The notes under the pieces are model-generated. The model made no database searches. It saw only the letters and a list, made by a program, of their open reading frames with translations, and had not been told where the DNA came from. From an uncultured Gammaproteobacteria bacterium (lineage in GTDB: Bacteria; Pseudomonadota; Gammaproteobacteria; UBA6429; Thiohalophilaceae), in assembly GCA_913064945.1 (NCBI GenBank), contig CAJYAN010000016.1, forward strand, positions 1 through 64,000: DNA of 64,000 nt, given 5' to 3'. How positions within the stretch are numbered: position 1 is the first letter of the stretch; each line of letters opens with the position of its first letter. Position numbers and translations under genes: made by a program. Shown piece by piece: positions 62,229 through 64,000 of this stretch.

Positions 62229-62606
62229 ATGTCCGAAAAATTATTACCCACCGAGATCACCCTGCACCAGCGTTCACATAACCTGGAGATTGCCTTCAAC
62301 GATGGCGAGCACTTCAACCTGCCCGCCGAATACCTGCGCGTCTACTCGCCCTCTGCCGAAGTGCAGGGCCACGGCCCGGGACAGGAGGTGTTACAGATCG
62401 GTAAACACAACGTCAACATCGACAAGATCGAACAGGTCGGTCACTACGCCATTCAACTGTTCTTTGATGATAACCACGACACCGGCATCTTTTCCTGGGA
62501 AACATTGTATAAGCTAGGTAAGGAGTATGATGCGAACTGGAAACGATACCTAGAGCGCCTAAAAGAGGCCGGCCATGAACATCCGGCACAGAAGCATTTG
62601 CAGTAA
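62229..62606 (+). CDS. DUF971 (GBBH-like N-terminal domain) protein
   Basis: 125 residues. The DUF971 pattern is clear: PTEITLHQRSHNLEIAFNDG, LPAEYLRVYSPSAEVQGHG, and YAIQLFFDDNHDTGIFSWET. The fold is the N-terminal domain of gamma-butyrobetaine hydroxylase; stand-alone copies have a proposed Fe-S-related role that I cannot confirm here. Position after hslVU is conserved (same order recalled in Pseudomonas). Confidence 0.9.
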   Translation: MSEKLLPTEITLHQRSHNLEIAFNDGEHFNLPAEYLRVYSPSAEVQGHGPGQEVLQIGKHNVNIDKIEQVGHYAIQLFFDDNHDTGIFSWETLYKLGKEYDANWKRYLERLKEAGHEHPAQKHLQ

Positions 62607-62615
62607 TACTTTTCT

Positions 62616-62642
62616 CTGTCATTGCAGGGAGTGCAATGACAG
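62616..62642. repeat. Miniature palindrome related to the array ends
   Basis: CTGTCATTGCA-GGGAG-TGCAATGACAG, an 11-bp perfect stem, 10 bases after the DUF971 stop. Its arms contain GTCATTGC/GCAATGAC, the outermost bases of the 80-bp elements that follow, as if it were an internally deleted copy. Confidence 0.75.
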
Positions 62643-62654
62643 TACGACTCACCC

Positions 62655-63264
62655 GTCATTGCGAGGAACGAAGCAATCTCGACGCTGCCGGTAGCCAACA
62701 CCAGATTGCCGCGGCCTATCGGCCTCGCAATGACAAGAAAAATGATCGCATGATTCACCCGTCATTGCGAGGAACGAAGCAATCTCGACGCTGCCAGCAC
62801 TCAAAACCAGATCGCCGCGGCCTATCGGCCTCGCAATAACAAGAAAAATGATCGTGTGATTCACCCGTCATTGCGAGGAACGAAGCAATCTCGACGCTGC
62901 CTCTAGCCAACACCAGATTGCCGCGGCCTATCGACCTCGCAATGACAAGAAAAATGATCGCGTGATTCACCCGTCATTGCGAGGAACGAAGCAATCTCGA
63001 CGCTGCCTCTAGCCAACACCAGATTGCCGCGGCCTATCGACCTCGCAATGACAAGAAAAATGACAGTACGATTACCCCGTCATTGCGAGGAACGAAGCAA
63101 TCTCGACGCAGCCAGCACTCAAAACCAGATCGCCGCGGCCTATCGACCTCGCAATGACAAGAAAAATGATCGCGTGATTCACCCGTCATTGCGAGGAACG
63201 AAGCAATCTCGACGCTACCGGTAGCCAACACCAGATTGCCGCGGCCTATCGGCCTCGTAATGAC
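62655..63264. repeat. Tandem array, six 80-bp palindromic elements at 106-bp period
   Basis: Copies start at 62655, 62761, 62867, 62973, 63079 and 63185, each exactly 106 bases apart. Each has outer arms GTCATTGCGAGG and CCTCGCAATGAC (12-bp inverted repeat), inner arms GCAATCT and AGATTGC, a GGCCTATCGGCC mini-hairpin and a 26-base linker. Apex loops come in three versions. Some copies carry single-base changes in an arm. No conserved reading frame exists because 106 is not a multiple of three. Confidence 0.95.
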
Positions 63265-63363
63265 ATATTTTATTACACGACGAAATAAAAGTCGTCATTC
63301 TGATAAACGACAAGACTGAAGCAATCTCAATTTTTAAATTCACCTGACAAGGATGTCAACCCG

Positions 63364-63654
63364 ATGACTAAACAATATTATATCTATATTCTCACCAATC
63401 AACGCCACACCACTCTGTATACAGGTATCACCAACGACCTGATACGACGCATCTACGAACATAAACACAAGCTGGCTGATGGTTTCGCTAAAAAATACAA
63501 TCTTACTGAACTGGTTTACTTTGAAACTTTTGCAACAGCCTATGACGCAATAAGCCGTGAAAAGCAAATCAAGGCGGGGTCAAGAACCGGAAAAATAAAA
63601 CTGATTGAAGGCATGAACCCAGCATGGAAAGATCTCTATAACGATCTGCTTTGA
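63364..63654 (+). CDS. Small GIY-YIG endonuclease-fold protein
   Basis: 96 residues. YYIYILTNQRHTTLYTGITN carries the GIY (YIYIL) and YIG (LYTGIT) elements, then the conserved Arg in DLIRRIYEHK, and the metal-binding Glu in ISREKQIKAG. This is the single-domain UPF0213/YhbQ-like type without an added DNA-binding domain. AAGGA lies about 10 bases before the ATG. It interrupts the palindrome array, with a degenerate element on each side. Confidence 0.92.
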   Translation: MTKQYYIYILTNQRHTTLYTGITNDLIRRIYEHKHKLADGFAKKYNLTELVYFETFATAYDAISREKQIKAGSRTGKIKLIEGMNPAWKDLYNDLL

Positions 63655-63719
63655 AACTATACAAAAACATTCTAACGAAGAACAATCCATATCATTTAGT
63701 AGACGCAACATAACCGAAA

Positions 63720-64000
63720 CAATCCCACCGCTGCCAATAGCAGATTGCCGCGGCCTATCAGCCTCGCAATGACAATAAAAATGACAGTACGATTCACCCG
63801 TCATCGCGAGGAACGAAGCAATCTCGACGCTGCCTCTAGCCAACACCAGATTGCCGCGGCCTATCGACCTCGCAATGACAATAAAAATGACAGTACGATT
63901 ACCCCGTCATTGCGAGGAACGAAGCAATCTCGACGCAGCCGGTAGCCAACACCAGATTGCCGCGGCCTATCGGCCTCCCAATGACAAGAAAAATGATTGC
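63720..64000. repeat. Continuation of the palindrome array to the window edge
   Basis: A left-truncated element ends with AGATTGCCGCGGCC and CCTCGCAATGAC near 63773; full copies begin at 63800 and 63905 (105-base step, one A shorter in the linker). The last copy and its linker run past the right edge, so the total copy number is unknown. Confidence 0.92.

Noticed and set aside
62636-63945. Several 60-100 codon open frames within the palindrome array on both strands
   Set aside because: They are by-products of the repeat units, shift frame between copies because 106 is not a multiple of three, and encode only repeat-derived peptides.
62655-64000. Regularly spaced repeats resembling a CRISPR array
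   Set aside because: The parts between the repeated arms are themselves repeated, the unit is 106 bases with an 80-bp palindrome, and there are no cas genes. Spacers would have to be unique.

Overview
The window is a chromosomal segment of a gammaproteobacterium, probably a sulfur oxidiser. Gene order recalled from Pseudomonas-type genomes appears as three blocks: lptM-lysA-dapF-DUF484-xerC; hemE-gltD-gltB-(AAA/SPOR)-aroB-aroK-pilQPONM divergent from the PBP1A gene, with malic enzyme, rpmE and later hslVU-DUF971; and rho, trxA, ppx, ppk, hemB. The N-terminus of a SoxY-like thiosulfate carrier at the left edge is the lithotrophy clue. By eye base composition is around 50% GC and almost every stretch is coding, so this is mostly ordinary core genome with a few accessory insertions.

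Layout. 1-3589: soxY start (cut by the window edge) preceded by a good sigma-54 promoter, a palindrome at enhancer distance, a sigma-54 activator and its Cache-type histidine kinase. 3673-9948: lptM (too short for routine ORF calling), lysA, a small methyltransferase, a CoA-binding protein, an acyltransferase, dapF, DUF484, xerC. 10348-13196: three-gene DevBCA/MacAB-like exporter. 13554-15318: EamA transporter overlapping an AraC-MGMT fusion. 15399-21574 (minus): M48 protease and LemA, DUF2797, hemE, gltD. 21693-37957 (minus): gltB, an AAA-IPT-SPOR-SPOR membrane protein, a WGR protein, dGTPase-like, aroB, aroK, an unknown lipoprotein, pilQPONM. 38150-46251: PBP1A, an unrecognised protein, malic enzyme, a secreted nuclease whose signal-peptide codons contain the rpmE terminator, rpmE, DUF3135, rho, trxA. 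46385-57019: rhlB, a Ser/Thr kinase, aroE, ppx, ppk, hemB, an orphan MlaC-like protein. 57191-62606: a REC-REC-PAS-GGDEF-EAL protein, hslV, hslU, DUF971. 62616-64000: an array of 80-bp palindromes on a strict 106-bp period, interrupted by a small GIY-YIG nuclease gene and running off the right edge.

How the parts work together. lysA/dapF (lysine and meso-DAP), the PBP1A gene and the SPOR protein belong to envelope and peptidoglycan work; pilMNOPQ makes the type IV pilus assembly platform and secretin; aroK/aroB/aroE serve the shikimate pathway; gltBD ammonia assimilation; hemE/hemB tetrapyrrole synthesis; ppk/ppx polyphosphate turnover; rho/trxA/rhlB and hslVU general housekeeping.

The best candidates for something new are the palindrome array with its embedded GIY-YIG gene, the AAA-IPT-SPOR-SPOR architecture in the damX position, and the self-contained sigma-54 control module in front of soxY. 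Several families of inverted-repeat elements fill intergenic gaps. All domain calls were made by reading motifs; no database search was run.
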